Source of the DNA: Harmonia axyridis
Taxonomy: Eukaryota > Arthropoda > Insecta > Coleoptera > Coccinellidae
Length of the DNA stretch: 64,000 nt
NCBI RefSeq assembly: GCF_914767665.1
Contig: NC_059501.1
Coordinates: 38,850,501-38,914,500 of the forward strand
Direction: 5' to 3'
Positions 1 to 10,600 of the stretch are shown one piece after another. The position numbers were made by a program, and so were the translations under genes. The notes under the pieces are model-generated. The model had not been told where the DNA came from, did no database searches, and saw only the letters and a list, made by a program, of their open reading frames with translations. Position 1 is the stretch's first letter. Every line of letters starts with the position of its first letter.

Positions 1-344
1 AATTTAGATGAGTTGACAGCGGAATTTTCGTCCCCTTTTCAGCGTTTCACTCATTATCGTAAATATTTCATCGTTGGAAAACTTCAATATTTGCAGATAT
101 CGACGCCTCCCACGGTGTTTCTGCCGAAGTTTCAGGGGAATTGGATTTTTCAACATCCTTATCTCCAATTATGTTCGATATCGATCGGAGAACATTCTTT
201 AATCAATACAATATGAATAGTATTGCCCATTTTCATTCCCTGCTAGCCATTTTAGGTCTAGTAACTAATGCTTCCTTATGAATTCTGCCTTTTAGAGAAC
301 ACATTTATTTTGAAAATAAATAGGTGATGTGACGACGTGAATAT
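1..344. other. Unassigned AT-rich DNA
   Basis: Nothing recognisable. A short open frame at 13-216 (+) has no family resemblance I can name and no splice or promoter context, so I do not call a gene. Confidence 0.5.
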
Positions 345-1216
345 TGAAAAACAAGTACATTTATTCGTCATTTTGATTGCCTATAACATATACTTCGTAT
401 ACTCCGACATTATCTCTACCAAAAAGTAATCGTGTAGCTTCCTTTACCACAATAAATCTGCACTTTTCAATTGACTTAATATCTACTTTTACATCGAGAA
501 AAATGTTACCTGCTGGTGTTAATATTATATATTAAAGGAATATGTTTTAAATTCTTTGTATACCAACAATAAGGAATGCATGATATTTCTGCTCCAGTGT
601 CCACTTCAAATCTAACGGGTTGTCCATGTAACTGTAGTTCCACATATAAAGGTGGTGTTGAAGTCTCACAAACGTCGATCTTGAACATTTCAACCACTTC
701 TACCTCGTCTGCCAGCTCCACCAAATAATTTTCTTTCACCTTGGATTTGCACACTGCTACTAAATATCCTGTCTTTCCACAATTTGAGCATTTGAGGTCT
801 TTTTATTTACACTTTTTGGAATTGTGATCTGGTTTCCCACAACGGAAGCAAAGTAATTCTTTTGAATTTGAAGACTCTTGACCCTTTTTTGGTTTCTGTC
901 TCTGCTTCTCGGAAGATTCCTTACTGAATTTTTGTATGGAATTCACTTCTCTTTCAGAACGCATCTTTTTTAGAATAACCTCCTTTGTTAAGGCAATCTT
1001 AAGTAAATCCTTAACAGATTTGGTGACTTTTTATTCACTCAACTTCTCTTGAATTGGTCCTGCTCGTAAACCAGCCACAAATTTATCCTTAACTCGGTTC
1101 TCGAATTGATTTCCAAAATCAATATATAACAATTCTCGATTAACATTGTCAAAAATATCATGATATGGAAAAATATATTTTCCTACAACTGCTATGGAAA
1201 GTAGCGTATTCTTCAT
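345..1216 (-). pseudogene. Ty3/gypsy-type gag-protease relic
   Basis: Read on the minus strand from 1216 downward, this is the end of gag followed by the protease of an LTR retrotransposon. The capsid tail carries the typical pattern FVAGLRAGPIQEKL. A zinc knuckle CFRCGKPDHNSKKC (CCHC spacing) follows near 840-800 and is cut by an in-frame TAA at 803-805. A second knuckle, CSNCGKTGYLVAVC, has Tyr where His is required. The aspartic protease has its active-site motif VDTGAEISCIP near 590-560, then a frameshift near 510, then the domain end LLFGRDN near 400. No reverse transcriptase or LTR is visible beside it. Stops, frameshift and a lost zinc ligand show it is dead. Gypsy-like rather than BEL or copia is inferred from the knuckle-plus-DTGA order. 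Confidence 0.75.
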
Positions 1217-1570
1217 AGCTTACTCAATTTCAAAACTATGTATTGCTCATACTGTGGGAAATATTTTTCCCTACGGCACTTTGCCCACACCTAGCTTGGT
1301 GGACCAATGAAATTGGGATTTTGGGTCGTTTCTATGGAAACGCAATAAATTAGCACATACTGTCAACGAAGGTCATTTTGGTTTGAATCGAGTCCATTAC
1401 ATGAATTATTGAAATTTGTGCAGTTGTAGGAAAAGTATAGTGTGCAACATGTGAAGAAAATCCTTTTCTCGCTCGTGTGTTTGCGGCACTCGCCTTTCAG
1501 GCTCGTGCCACAAACTTCCACACTCTCGAGAAAAGTTGGACTTTCCCCACTTGTTGCACAATATACTATT
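1168..1570 (+). mobile_element. Hyperpalindromic non-autonomous element, copy A
   Basis: About 400 bp bounded on the left by a GGAAAG block after a TATTTTCCTACAACTGC-like end (1172-1201) and on the right by CTTTCCCCACTTGTTGCAC then ATACTATT (1540-1570). These ends are imperfect inverted copies of each other. The right third (1471-1541) folds on itself: CTTTTCTCG...CGAGAAAAG encloses GGCAC...GTGCC and GCC...GGC. The same sequence recurs at 62374-63158, which makes this a dispersed element. It directly abuts the gypsy relic. No coding capacity is believable. Confidence 0.7.
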
Positions 1571-2055
1571 ATATAATATATTTATATATAAATTTGATAT
1601 TCTCGGAAATATTCGATGGTACCATATACACCTCCAAAGAATAGGTAACGGACAGATTCTCAATGAAGCATGTAGTTAACTTTCTCTTGAACTCTTTGGC
1701 CGATTTTAGCAATTTTTTTTTTCAATAGTAGGTTGATTCCTTGGAAACGTGACAGGTGAACAAAACAATTAAAAGTAGGCTTTTATTCAGAGTTTAATTA
1801 TGAGTGAATCGTGGACAAACAAGAATTGAAATATCTTCATATTGAGAGAATCCACAGCATTTTATATGTAGTTGAGTAGAATGAGAAATTATTGTTTTTA
1901 ATCGCAAAGTTCTTAAATTTAAGAAATCAGTTAACATTCTTCAACCAATGAACAGAGAATTCATTGTTAGCTAAACAGACCATTTTAAGAAATAATGCTG
2001 AAACACGTCGATTTTTAATTATAATTTACCGTATTTTAAAATAACAATATAATAT
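1571..2055. other. Unassigned DNA with a ~100-bp dispersed repeat at its end
   Basis: No gene seen. Bases 1953-2048 (from TTAGCTAAAC through ACCGTATTTTAAAATAACAA) recur at 63915-63994 in the same orientation with a few changes, so this is part of a dispersed repeat. Confidence 0.5.
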
Positions 2056-2188
2056 ACAGGGTGAATTACTTTCGAGTAATGACGTCACCGTCATTTTTTT
2101 TAAATGGAACACCCCCATTTTGTCTCAATTTTCCAATTACTCTAGCTGAGCTGATTTAAAAAATGTATCACATGTTGATTCCAATTAG
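2056..2188. repeat. Solo arm of a TA-CAGGGTG repeat
   Basis: TATA then CAGGGTGAATTAC starts here, the same kind of end as the long-inverted-repeat elements further on. No inverted partner is present, so this is a fragment or single arm. Confidence 0.45.
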
Positions 2189-2190
2189 TA

Positions 2191-2408
2191 CAGGGTGGAC
2201 AAAAATACAATAGTTTTAATTATGCTCATAAAGTAACGCGTAACATACTTTATTAGTTAAATTAACAATATTATCAAAAATACTTATTGTCTAGCGGCAA
2301 TTGGTTTGAATATAACGCCATGTAGTTTGTTACATTTTTAGATTAATGTTTTAATTTTTAGATTATTGTGACTAAAAGCTCACTTTTCATTCATTTTGTC
2401 CATCCCTG
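2191..2408. mobile_element. 218-bp MITE with CAGGGTGGACAAAA ends
   Basis: Starts CAGGGTGGACAAAAA after TA (2189-2190) and ends TTTTGTCCATCCCTG before TA (2409-2410). Imperfect terminal inverted repeats of about 15 bp with a TA duplication indicate a Tc1/mariner-type miniature element. The interior is AT-rich with no frame. Confidence 0.7.
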
Positions 2409-2410
2409 TA

Positions 2411-3333
2411 TAATAAAAAAATGAAGTAACTGAGAACGGCAACTGAACTGTTAGGTTCCAAAAAATCAAGCTACTATTAAAAAAAATAATTGCTTAAATC
2501 GGCTGAGAGTTTCAAGGCACCAAGACAAAGAAATTGGCACTAGGTTGTTAATTGTCATTCTAAATTCAAATGCAAATTTTGGTCCCTATGGAACTTGTAG
2601 TAAAATTTACAAAAACATAAAATTACTACTGGCCATATTAACAGAATCCCTTATCCTCTTATCTTAGCCATTAGTGAACAATTTATGAAAATCTCAACCC
2701 GATCTATAGTCATGAAAATATTTTTTTCTTATAATCTTTTTTAATTTTCAATGAAGTAAGCCTGAAATTTTATATGGAGTTCAAACTTGTCCCAAATATT
2801 CAAAAAAAAAAATTTTGTGGCATCAAACTATTGACAACTATGTGTTTACTTTGTCCCGAAGAAATGATTATTTCTGAAGAACAATACAAAAATTGTTCAT
2901 AAAAGGAGATAAATTGGCTGGTATTCATGAATATAAAAGCTCATATAGTTTCATTAACTTCACCGCTATAAACGGGAGAAACAGTCACCCCAAAACTACA
3001 TTAAAGATACGGGATTTAATTCAGAAAAGTTGCGCAGAGTCTCTCACGGAACTTTCGGAATTCTAAACTCTTTATGATTTCAAGTAGAAAATGTTATCTG
3101 ACTCAGATCACTGGGAATTTATGGCAACAGAAAGAGCTACGATTTTGTCTCTTGGGATTTTCACAGGAAACCCATTAAAATTCTTGTGAAATATTTTGAC
3201 ATACATCATTCATTAAAATATTCATTTTCTAGGTTTTCAACTCAAAAAGCACTGACTTGGAGTCTTGCGTTTTTGTTCGCTCGGTTATAATTGCACCTAT
3301 TGCCCTCTTGGAGACATCAGAACTATATGTATA
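2411..3333. other. Unassigned AT-rich DNA
   Basis: No gene, repeat partner or RNA recognised on either strand. Confidence 0.5.
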
Positions 3334-3560
3334 CAGGGTGTTTCATTTTATACCGGACAAAACCTATATAGTCATGTAGATGACACCGGGAGAATAATGT
3401 TTGCCTCATGACATATACCTCGTTTTCGAAGCATAAGCGAGATACAGGGTGTGCTACGTCATTTCTGAGCAATATTCCATTGAGTGTGGTCAGTTATGTA
3501 TAACCTTTGAAATTACGATTTTTGGTCAAATCAGAGAATTTTTGAGTGCTCAATTCAGAA
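3334..3560. repeat. Solo arm of a TA-CAGGGTGTTTC repeat
   Basis: TATA-CAGGGTGTTTCATTT marks a second type of CAGGGTG terminus, with another ACAGGGTG at 3453. No inverted partner is found within several kb. Confidence 0.4.
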
Positions 3561-3862
3561 AAGGTGAAGAAAGTTGAAAAAAAAATTCAGAATAGCAGAA
3601 AACTTGCAACGTTTGAAAGTTTTTTCCTCAATTGTCGAATTGAATTTCATTTTCTTAGTCAACACATTTTTCTGAAATGTGAAAAAAATATTTCTATGAA
3701 AATATGAAATAAAAGAAATGAGAAGAAAGTTGAATCAAAACTATTTTATCGACAGTTATTAGATACCTCACAAGCGGTCACGCCACGCACACTTCATTCG
3801 TAGTAATAGAGAGTAGTATTAGTAATGTCTTCTTTTCACATAGTCTCTCGAAGAATGCTTCT

Positions 3863-3944
3863 AAATGAAAAACATCCATAGACAAAGTTCATGAAATTAC
3901 TTTTAGGTAATTTCATGAACTTTGTCTATGGAAGTTTTTCATTT
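3863..3944. repeat. Near-perfect hairpin, 38-bp arms
   Basis: Arms 3863-3900 and 3907-3944 are reverse complements at 37 of 38 positions, separated by the 6-base loop TTTTAG. The core includes CCATAGACAAAGTTCATGAA. This is far tighter than the decayed repeats nearby, which implies recent origin or selection. Confidence 0.85.
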
Positions 3945-4170
3945 CATTTGGAAATGTATATTTATTTAGTATATTTTGTATATATATTTTATGTATATTT
4001 TATTAGTAAGGATGCAAACGCTTGCCTCATAATGATGTTCAAAAATCACTTTTTAATTTTCCATATTATTTTCAAACAAAATGCCAAATTGTGACTTATT
4101 TTTTCAAATATTGATATAAGTTGTCGCGGACTTTTTTTAGATCTACTCAAAACAATTATTTTTATAAAAC
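3945..4170. other. Spacer before hAT element
   Basis: AT-rich, nothing assigned. Confidence 0.5.
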
Positions 4171-4453
4171 ATTGTACGCAGGGCCGGCGTTAGGGATGAA
4201 ACAGTGAAGCGACTGTTTCAGGCGCCTCTTTTCGAAGGGCGGCAATTTAGCTCTTTCATATTTCTGAAAAAATATAGTCTTGATTCTTAAAAACAACATA
4301 AGGATGGTCCGCTTTGGTGCGTGTATCAATATTCCCTGCAATAAAAATCTCCAAACCATCTTTACTAAGCCGCTTCTTCAATAAATAACACATGGCAACC
4401 CAATATATAAGCAGCATTGCCTATTATCCTAATTGAATGAGGGATGGAATGTA

Positions 4454-5285
4454 ACGGGTGTTTTTTTTCGAGGTATATAACTTTAAGTTGGCATTACTAT
4501 TCAAGATGACGACTGATTCAACAGCTGTCAAGTGATTTATTTTCAGTTTGGTTTGGCAATTTATCATGAAAAGACTCACGCCTGAACAATGCTTGCAAAT
4601 AGTGCAATTTCATTTCGAAAATAATGGTTCTGTGCGGAATACGTGTATGTGTATGTCGAAACACCGTTACATCCAGAAAAACTCACTGTTTGGTGCGTTT
4701 TATGGCCTGGTTGAATCAGTGGTCCGTAGTTCTTCAAAAACTGATGACAAACAATGATGGACAGAACGTTACAGTCAATGGTGATCAGTATAGAGCCATG
4801 ATTACTAACTTTTTCATTCCTGAATTGAACAACCATGATGTCCAGGAGCTGTGGTTCCAACAAGACGGCGCAACATGTCACACAGCTCGTGCCACAATCG
4901 ATTTATTGAAAGACCGGTTTGGTGACCGCCTAATTCCACGTTTTGGACCTGTGAATTGGCCTCCAAGATCTTGTGATTTAACACCGCTAGACTACTTTCT
5001 GTGGGGCTTTGTTAAGTCATTGGTCACAAACTCTTGACCATTTGGGAGACAACATACGCCGTGTTATTGCCGATATACGGCCACAAATGTTGGAAAAAGT
5101 CATCGAAAATTGGACGTCCAGATTGGACTACATCCGAGTCAGCCGTGGCGGTCGTATGCCAGAAATCATATTTAAAATGTAATGCCACAAGATTATCTTG
5201 CGGATAAATAAAATTCATGTCAATCGAATAATCCATCGTTGTTTTATTGCAATTTGAAGTTCAATAGCTCTAAAAAAACACCCTT
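4454..5285 (+). mobile_element. Tc1/mariner-superfamily element nested in hAT
   Basis: Terminal inverted repeats ACGGGTGTTTTTTTTCGAG (left) and its imperfect complement ending AAAAACACCCTT (right) are flanked by TA at 4452-4453 and 5286-5287. About 830 bp long, shorter than the roughly 1.2 kb expected for a full element, with an internal deletion in the transposase. Confidence 0.8.
4566..5182 (+). pseudogene. Tc1/mariner transposase, internally deleted
   Basis: The ATG at 4566 begins MKRLTPEQCLQIVQFHFEN, the amino-terminal helix-turn-helix of the DUF4817-type transposases common in insects. After about 25 residues the protein jumps to the catalytic core in other frames: TVNGDQYRAMITNFFIPEL, then WFQQDGATCHTARAT with the second catalytic Asp, then NWPPRSCDLTPLDYFLWG with the third. 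The region that carries the first catalytic Asp is missing, and a frameshift near 5035 precedes the final MPEIIFKM. The protein cannot be active. A decayed relative lies at 57077-58240. Confidence 0.85.
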
Positions 5286-5598
5286 TATTTCGCAAAAACG
5301 AAAAACAACATTTCGAATTACGTGGACGTTTTTCACATATTCAACATATGGATAATTCCTAAGATTCTGCATTCGAAACTAGTTACTGATAAATGCTAAA
5401 TGTTTTCAGCGGAACATATTTTTTCAATACCATTTAGTTTTCGAAGCTTTGCATGCCTTACCGCCCTTTGTATCTTGTGGTGTGATAGGTAATTTTTCAT
5501 CGATCGTACGCAGTGTCTTGTGAATGTGAGAATCAGATATATTACTTACGCATTGTTCATTGGCGTCGAAGAAATCCAGGAATTTATTGTAGGTAAAA

Positions 5599-5700
5599 AT
5601 GTCCGAAAAAAAGAAACCCAGTGGAAACGACTTTAGAAAGAAACGATCAGCAAAAACGCTAGAGAAATCAAAAATGGCGAATTATCATCGGGGCAGTTGA
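5599..5700 (+). pseudogene. hAT transposase amino-terminal stub
   Basis: A 33-codon frame starting MSEKKKPSGNDFRKKR and then TGA. A basic start containing KKPSG followed by FRKKR is what BED/TTF-type hAT transposases begin with. It lies in the right half of the hAT element, after the nested insertion, and nothing downstream continues it. Assignment rests on a short motif, so it is moderate. Confidence 0.5.
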
Positions 5701-6029
5701 TGTTTTCATTTTGGGGGGGGGGGAGATGTTAATTGATACTTTTTCAGCAGGGGCGCCAAAAAATTCTTCGCTTCAGGCGCCAAAAATTCTCGCGCCGCGC
5801 CGGCTCAGATTGTACGTATAATCAATCCAAACTACAGCGCATACACGTGGAAAGAATTTCGATAGCGATTATTCCAGTTAAGCTCACGTAGGTTCCGATC
5901 ACGTGGGAGTATCCGGATAGAACTTGACCTATGTTATTCGGCGATAGGGATTTTAGATATTTATTGCTTGATATCAAGCTACTTGAATTACTTGAGCTTG
6001 ATATGCACGCATCGCACGGCATATATTCC

Positions 6030-7362
6030 TGCAATCGTTTGAAACTGGAAAATTATAGACCTATCTCATTAACGTCAACAATGTCCAAAGTGTTTGAAAA
6101 AATATTGTATAAACGCATTATTTCCTTTGTTGAAAATCATAAGTTGATTGCAGCAAGACAATACGGATTTCAAAAGGGCAGATCATCTCAGGAAGCTATG
6201 GCTGAACTTGTAAGCTTGATCACCGAAGCAATTGACAATAAAATGCCAGCTGTGTGCGTGTTTATAGATTTGGCCAAGGCTTTCGACACCGTGGACCACG
6301 TTAAGCTACTAGATACGTTAGAAAAAATTGGTTGGAGAGGAGTGGCATATAGTTTGATGGAGACTTACTTAAAAGGAAGAAAGCAAAGAGTGAAAATAGG
6401 AAAGGTTGTCAGTGAAGAAAAAGTTAATACATATGGAGTTCCGCAGGGAACGATCCTAGGGCCAGTATTATTTTTACATTGCTGATCTATTTACTTTAAG
6501 TGCTCAGAATCAAATTGTAAGTTTCGCTGACGACACTGTAGTCCTTTATACAGCGCCCACATGGAATTCATTGAAGTTAAAAATCGGGGAAGATTTTACA
6601 GAAATACTAGAATTCCTCAACTCCAGAAAACTTACTGTCAATATGGATAAAACTAAGTTTATGTCGTTCACTAGCTTAAAAAGCGGAAAGCCCACGTTTC
6701 AAATACTCACAGTTAAAAATGGTGATGGGTTACCTTTGCAAGTACGAAATGCAGAAAAAATTAAATATCTAGGAATAATGGTAGACTCACATTTAAAATG
6801 GCAAGAACAATCAAAATTAGTAGTACACAAAGTAAGATCACGTATAAGCAGAATTAAATCCTTGAAAAACATATGCGAACTAGATGAATTGATGAAAGTG
6901 TATTATGCGTTAGTTGAACCTCACTTGAGCTATGGTGGACTGGTATGGGGCGGAATGGCGGATTTTCACTACAAACAAGTGAAAGTAATACAAAAATGGA
7001 TAATAAAAATCATTTACGGAAAGCCAATCACCTACCCAACAGAAAAATTATATGAACTATCAAGAGTATACTCCGTAAGACAGCTCCATGGACGTACTTT
7101 ATTAAGTTACCAACGCAATCAAGGGATACCTCTAAAGAATTATATGGAAATAGGAGGAAATCATCTTCAATCACCAAAAATAAAAAAAACAGTTGCACAA
7201 AGATCATTCTTATATCTCGCACCATTCCTTTATAATCAACTTCCAGTAGATATCAAAGAAACAAGAAATAACAGAACGTTCAATAGAAGAGTTAAAACCT
7301 GGATCAAGAGCAAACCTAAGTCCTTTTGTGATACATTCACGAGCAGGAATAAGTTTGTTTAG
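6030..7362 (+). pseudogene. LINE reverse transcriptase, frameshifted
   Basis: The RT reads through NYRPISL, the motif A block VFIDLAKAFDTVDH with a catalytic Asp, and the motif B block GVPQGTILGPVLF. A one-base frameshift at about 6472 follows, then the catalytic box SFADDTVVLY (about 6520-6550), LTVNMDKTKFM and KYLGIMVDSHLKW, and the carboxyl region to the stop at 7362. The two catalytic Asp of FADD are present. The upstream open stretch 5931-6029 does not look like LINE. The single frameshift and 5' truncation make it inactive. Clade is unresolved; the CR1/jockey group is inferred from motif style. Confidence 0.85.
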
Positions 7363-7537
7363 TTGTGTGTTCGTCTGTCCATAGAATTATTGTTAATTTG
7401 AATCACAACCCACGCACAAGTGTCATACTTTTGTGGGAGATTTATGTTTGTTCATTCATTAATTAAGGTAGAATTTATCTATGTTTATTATTTTTTTTGT
7501 ATTTCGGAATGAATAAATATTATTATTTTATTTATTT
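6030..7537 (+). mobile_element. 5'-truncated non-LTR retrotransposon (CR1/jockey-like)
   Basis: Starts inside the reverse transcriptase at about 6030 and ends with an AATAAATATTATTATTTT-type tail near 7512-7537. Missing endonuclease and a short-repeat 3' tail are the usual signs of incomplete target-primed reverse transcription. It appears to sit within a hAT element (hAT carboxyl end at 7.65-7.93 kb). Confidence 0.75.
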
Positions 7538-7599
7538 TTCATTTATTATCTCGTGCACGCTTAGACTAAATAAAGGGATTCCTCGAGCGCCGAGAGACT

Positions 7600-8416
7600 G
7601 AAGCATTCGCCAATGTGACTTTATTAGTAGTTTTCTCACATTTCTATGAAATCTATTGGTAGATTTTGGTAGTTTCAGAAATATCTTTCCAAACTTGGCC
7701 AAAATTGCCAAGGATTTTTTATCAACGCCAGCATCTTCATCTCCTGTTGAAAGACAATTTTCCAGAGCTGTTTTTTCAGTTACCAAAACCCGCATTAGGT
7801 TAGGCGACAAATCTAAACGATGCCTCATGTGTCTTAGATCCTGGATGGGAAATTATGATAGCAAACAATGCCTGTTTCTCAATATTGAGAAACTTTGTTT
7901 TTTTATTTATTTTTTGTTTTCTTATGATTTATAGTGATTTGATTTATGTTGCTATTTCGAAAAAGTTGTTATTTTCTGTTCTTTTATTCAATAAGTTGAA
8001 TAAATAAAAGTGTTTTTCGCAAGGTTCCTCCTCATTTCATAATTTTTTCATTGATGAGTCACTATACAATAAAACTGCTAAAAATCAAGTAGCTTGATAT
8101 GATTCAAGTATAGTATATCCAAAGTCACTTGGAGGAAGATGAATATTTCGATTATACAAGGTTCGTCCAAGTTTCCAGAAATTCCTTTGGGGCCAGTGAA
8201 TTCATTGCCTAACAATACTTTCAGATAAACCCCAGTATTTTGCAGATCGCGGTATCCACTTCAAAGGGACATCTGGCCAATCGTTTTTATGGACTAGTTC
8301 AAGTGACTTTGAATAAACTATACTTAATAAATAAATACTTGACTCGACTTTAGATTGGAAAACTACTACTTGACTTGAAAACAAGTCAAGCTCAAGCCAA
8401 GCCGTGAATCCCTAGT
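7600..8416 (+). mobile_element. hAT element 3' half
   Basis: Contains a transposase carboxyl end and then a subterminal region (8080-8410) rich in CTTGACTTG/CAAGTCAAG words, closing with GTGAATCCCTAGTG. Similar CTTGATATCAAGCTACTTG words at 5965-6005 lie on the other side of the LINE, so the hAT may once have extended from about 5.95 kb. No left terminus was found. Confidence 0.5.
7668..7934 (+). pseudogene. hAT transposase carboxyl-terminal dimerisation domain
   Basis: Reads IFPNLAKIAKDFLSTPASSS, then PVERQFSRAVFSVTKTR, then LMCLRSWM. This is the hAT dimerisation signature (hydrophobic LA..A.DFLS.PASS.PVER.FS). The upstream catalytic part is absent, replaced by the LINE and unrecognised DNA. 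The frame closes with TAG at 7932-7934. Only this terminal fragment remains. Confidence 0.8.
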
Positions 8417-9637
8417 GTAGATAATATTGATGAATAATTTTCGAATTTGCGTTCTACAAGCAAGGAACCCTCTAGTAGTAACAAGGATTCAAATTGCATT
8501 CCTTCTATGAACAATCGTTTCATTTAACCTGAAATATAATGTTATAATTTAGATATTCTTCAACTCACCGGGCGGCCCTTGTGTACCCTGCGTGATCATA
8601 AACATAATGAACGAAACTATCATTCCTCTCTAAGCGCCCACCTGTTAGCGACAAGAAAGCTCGAAATCGTAGAAGGGCGTTACATAGCGAGTTCAATTCC
8701 AGAATGAACATTGTGCGTGAGTGTCGATATTCCGCTCTAAACGCCTTCAAATGGTCGAAATGTCTAGAAATCAAGGGACGTGATTCATGATGACATGCAA
8801 TATGAATAAAGATAATATTTTTCAAAATGTTTCATATGTAACTATCATAAAATTGAATATGTGGATACAATCGCTGGACGTACTTGATTCATGGATGTAA
8901 CATTTCATCCTGAAGCGAACAATACGTATACCATTATGATGATCTTTAAAAAATCCGAGCATTATTATAATGATGAATTTATCTGATTACAGTTGACGAG
9001 GCTCTAGTATCAACGGACACAATAATAATTCTAAAAGGAATATTGATGGCCCCTCATATGCTTAGACCTATGCCCAGTTCGCTTCGCAATTTGCTTAAAT
9101 ATAAATGGCAAATATTGAATAACATTGGAAGAGGACCATTGACAGATGAATCAGAAATGGTTTTACTCAGCGCTTGAACAACATAGGTTTTGACTAACGC
9201 GTGAGATTGTTATTTTACATTTGAATGCAGAATTTCATCGCGATCAATTAAATTATCAAGGAAACAGAATATCTATCGACCGTATTAATACTGTTTATTA
9301 GTATCAAACAATTACATCTTCTTAGAAGGAAAAATGAAGCATGTCAAATAAATCCCACCCAGATAAAGAATAAAAAAAAAAAAAATCACCGCTTACACAA
9401 AACTCCTTAAACTCAGAATCCATAGAAAACTTCAACATGATTTCTTGTAGCGTATTTTATTTCTTAATTTACCAGGGAAGACATTGAATAAAGATATAGC
9501 CATATACTCCACAGATACCTCTCGTGGTGATATTTGTGAAGTAATGGTCATTTTTACTGTAGAATGTCAATAGTTTGCAAAGAAACACACCATACATATT
9601 CAAATATTATTTCATTCAAACACTTCCCTAAAACATA
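8417..9637. other. Unassigned DNA
   Basis: No gene recognised. 8565-8825 has a minus-strand frame of 86 codons in a somewhat more GC-rich patch with no family resemblance. The rest is AT-rich. Confidence 0.45.
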
Positions 9638-10600
9638 ACAGGCCAATTGAAAGGTCCCCGGTCTACCATAGTAAAACACATTTTTTTGGCAAAATTCAAT
9701 TTTGTTATTCAACATAGTTGCCTCCGAGGGTCATACAGCGATTATAGCGATCTTCCAACTTTTCGATACCATTTTAGTAGTACGATTTGTCTTTCGCTTC
9801 AAAATAGGCCTCAGTGTCGGCGATTACTTCTTCATTGGCGCTAAATTTCTTTCCAGCGAGCATTCTTTTGAGGTCTGAAAACAAGAAACAGTCGCTGGGG
9901 GCCAGATCTGGCGAATACGGTAGATGCAGAAGCAATTCGAAGCCCAATTCATGCAATTTAGCCATTGTTTTCATTGATTTGTGACACGGCACCTTTTTTT
10001 CTTCAAATGGGGCCGTTTTTTAATAATGTCATCCTTTAAACGATCCAATAATGCTATATAATAATCACTGTTGATGATCAAGGAGGTAATCAATGAATAT
10101 TATATCTTGCGCATCCTAGAATACTGATGCCATAACCTTGCCAGTTGACTGTTGTATTTTTCGTCCCTTTGGATTCGGTTGATCGTGTGCAGTCCACTCA
10201 GCTGACTGTCGTTTGGACTCCGGAGTGAAATGAAGGAGCCATGTTTTCAGGTTTGTTAGTCTTAAACAACTTCAAACACTGCTCAGAATTATTAATAATA
10301 ACGTTGTTGCTTCTGATCGATTGTGAGCTCGCGCGGCACTCATTTTGCACATAGCTTTCCTATGTATGAATATTCGTGAATAGTATGATGTGCACGTTCA
10401 GATGATATCTTCACAATGTTTGCCATCTCGATGATTTTCACTTTGCGGTCATTCAAAACTTTTTTTATTTTTTCGTCGGTGACAGCCTCTTTTGGGCGTC
10501 CACAGCGTTCGCTGTCTTCGATGCACGTTTCACCATGTTTAAACTCAGCATACCAATCAATGATGGTTGATTAACTATTTTTGTACAAATGTTCTCAAAA
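9638..10600 (-). mobile_element. mariner element, decayed
   Basis: Left boundary after TA (9636-9637): ACAGGCCAATTGAAAGG. The right end is not clear, near 10600. Almost the whole coding length is traceable on the minus strand, with gaps and frameshifts. Confidence 0.7.
9705..10585 (-). pseudogene. mariner transposase (DD34D type), multiply frameshifted
   Basis: Minus-strand pieces in order: IIDWYAEFKHGETC and CGRPKEAVTDEKIKKVL (helix-turn-helix region, 10570-10430), KIIEMANIVKISSE, then HFTPESKRQSAEWTA near 10230-10190, KVMASVF..., and finally HKSMKTMAKLHELGFELL, PYSPDLAPSDCFLFSDLK, ending GGNYVE and stop at 9705. The PYSPDLAPSD block holds the third catalytic Asp of DD34D mariners. An interruption near 10000-10020 removes the expected QDNAPCH stretch. 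Closest in style to the mellifera/cecropia mariners (inference). Confidence 0.85.

Larger units (their letters stand above)
4179..5808 (+). mobile_element. hAT element with perfect 8-bp target duplication
   Basis: The left end CAGGGCCGGCGTTAGGG begins at 4179 and the right end reads GCGCCGGCTCAG up to 5808. Both are flanked by ATTGTACG (4171-4178 and 5809-5816), an exact 8-bp target-site duplication typical of hAT transposons. The subterminal GGCGCC-rich stretches and a short transposase start (5599-5700) agree. A Tc1/mariner copy is inserted inside. The element is non-autonomous: only the first codons of a transposase remain. Confidence 0.85.

Noticed and set aside
1406..1663. 85-codon minus-strand frame
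   Set aside because: Lies in the palindromic repeat copy A; a palindrome tends to be open on both strands.
4576..4881. 101-codon minus-strand frame
   Set aside because: Antisense of the Tc1/mariner transposase; the plus strand explains it fully.
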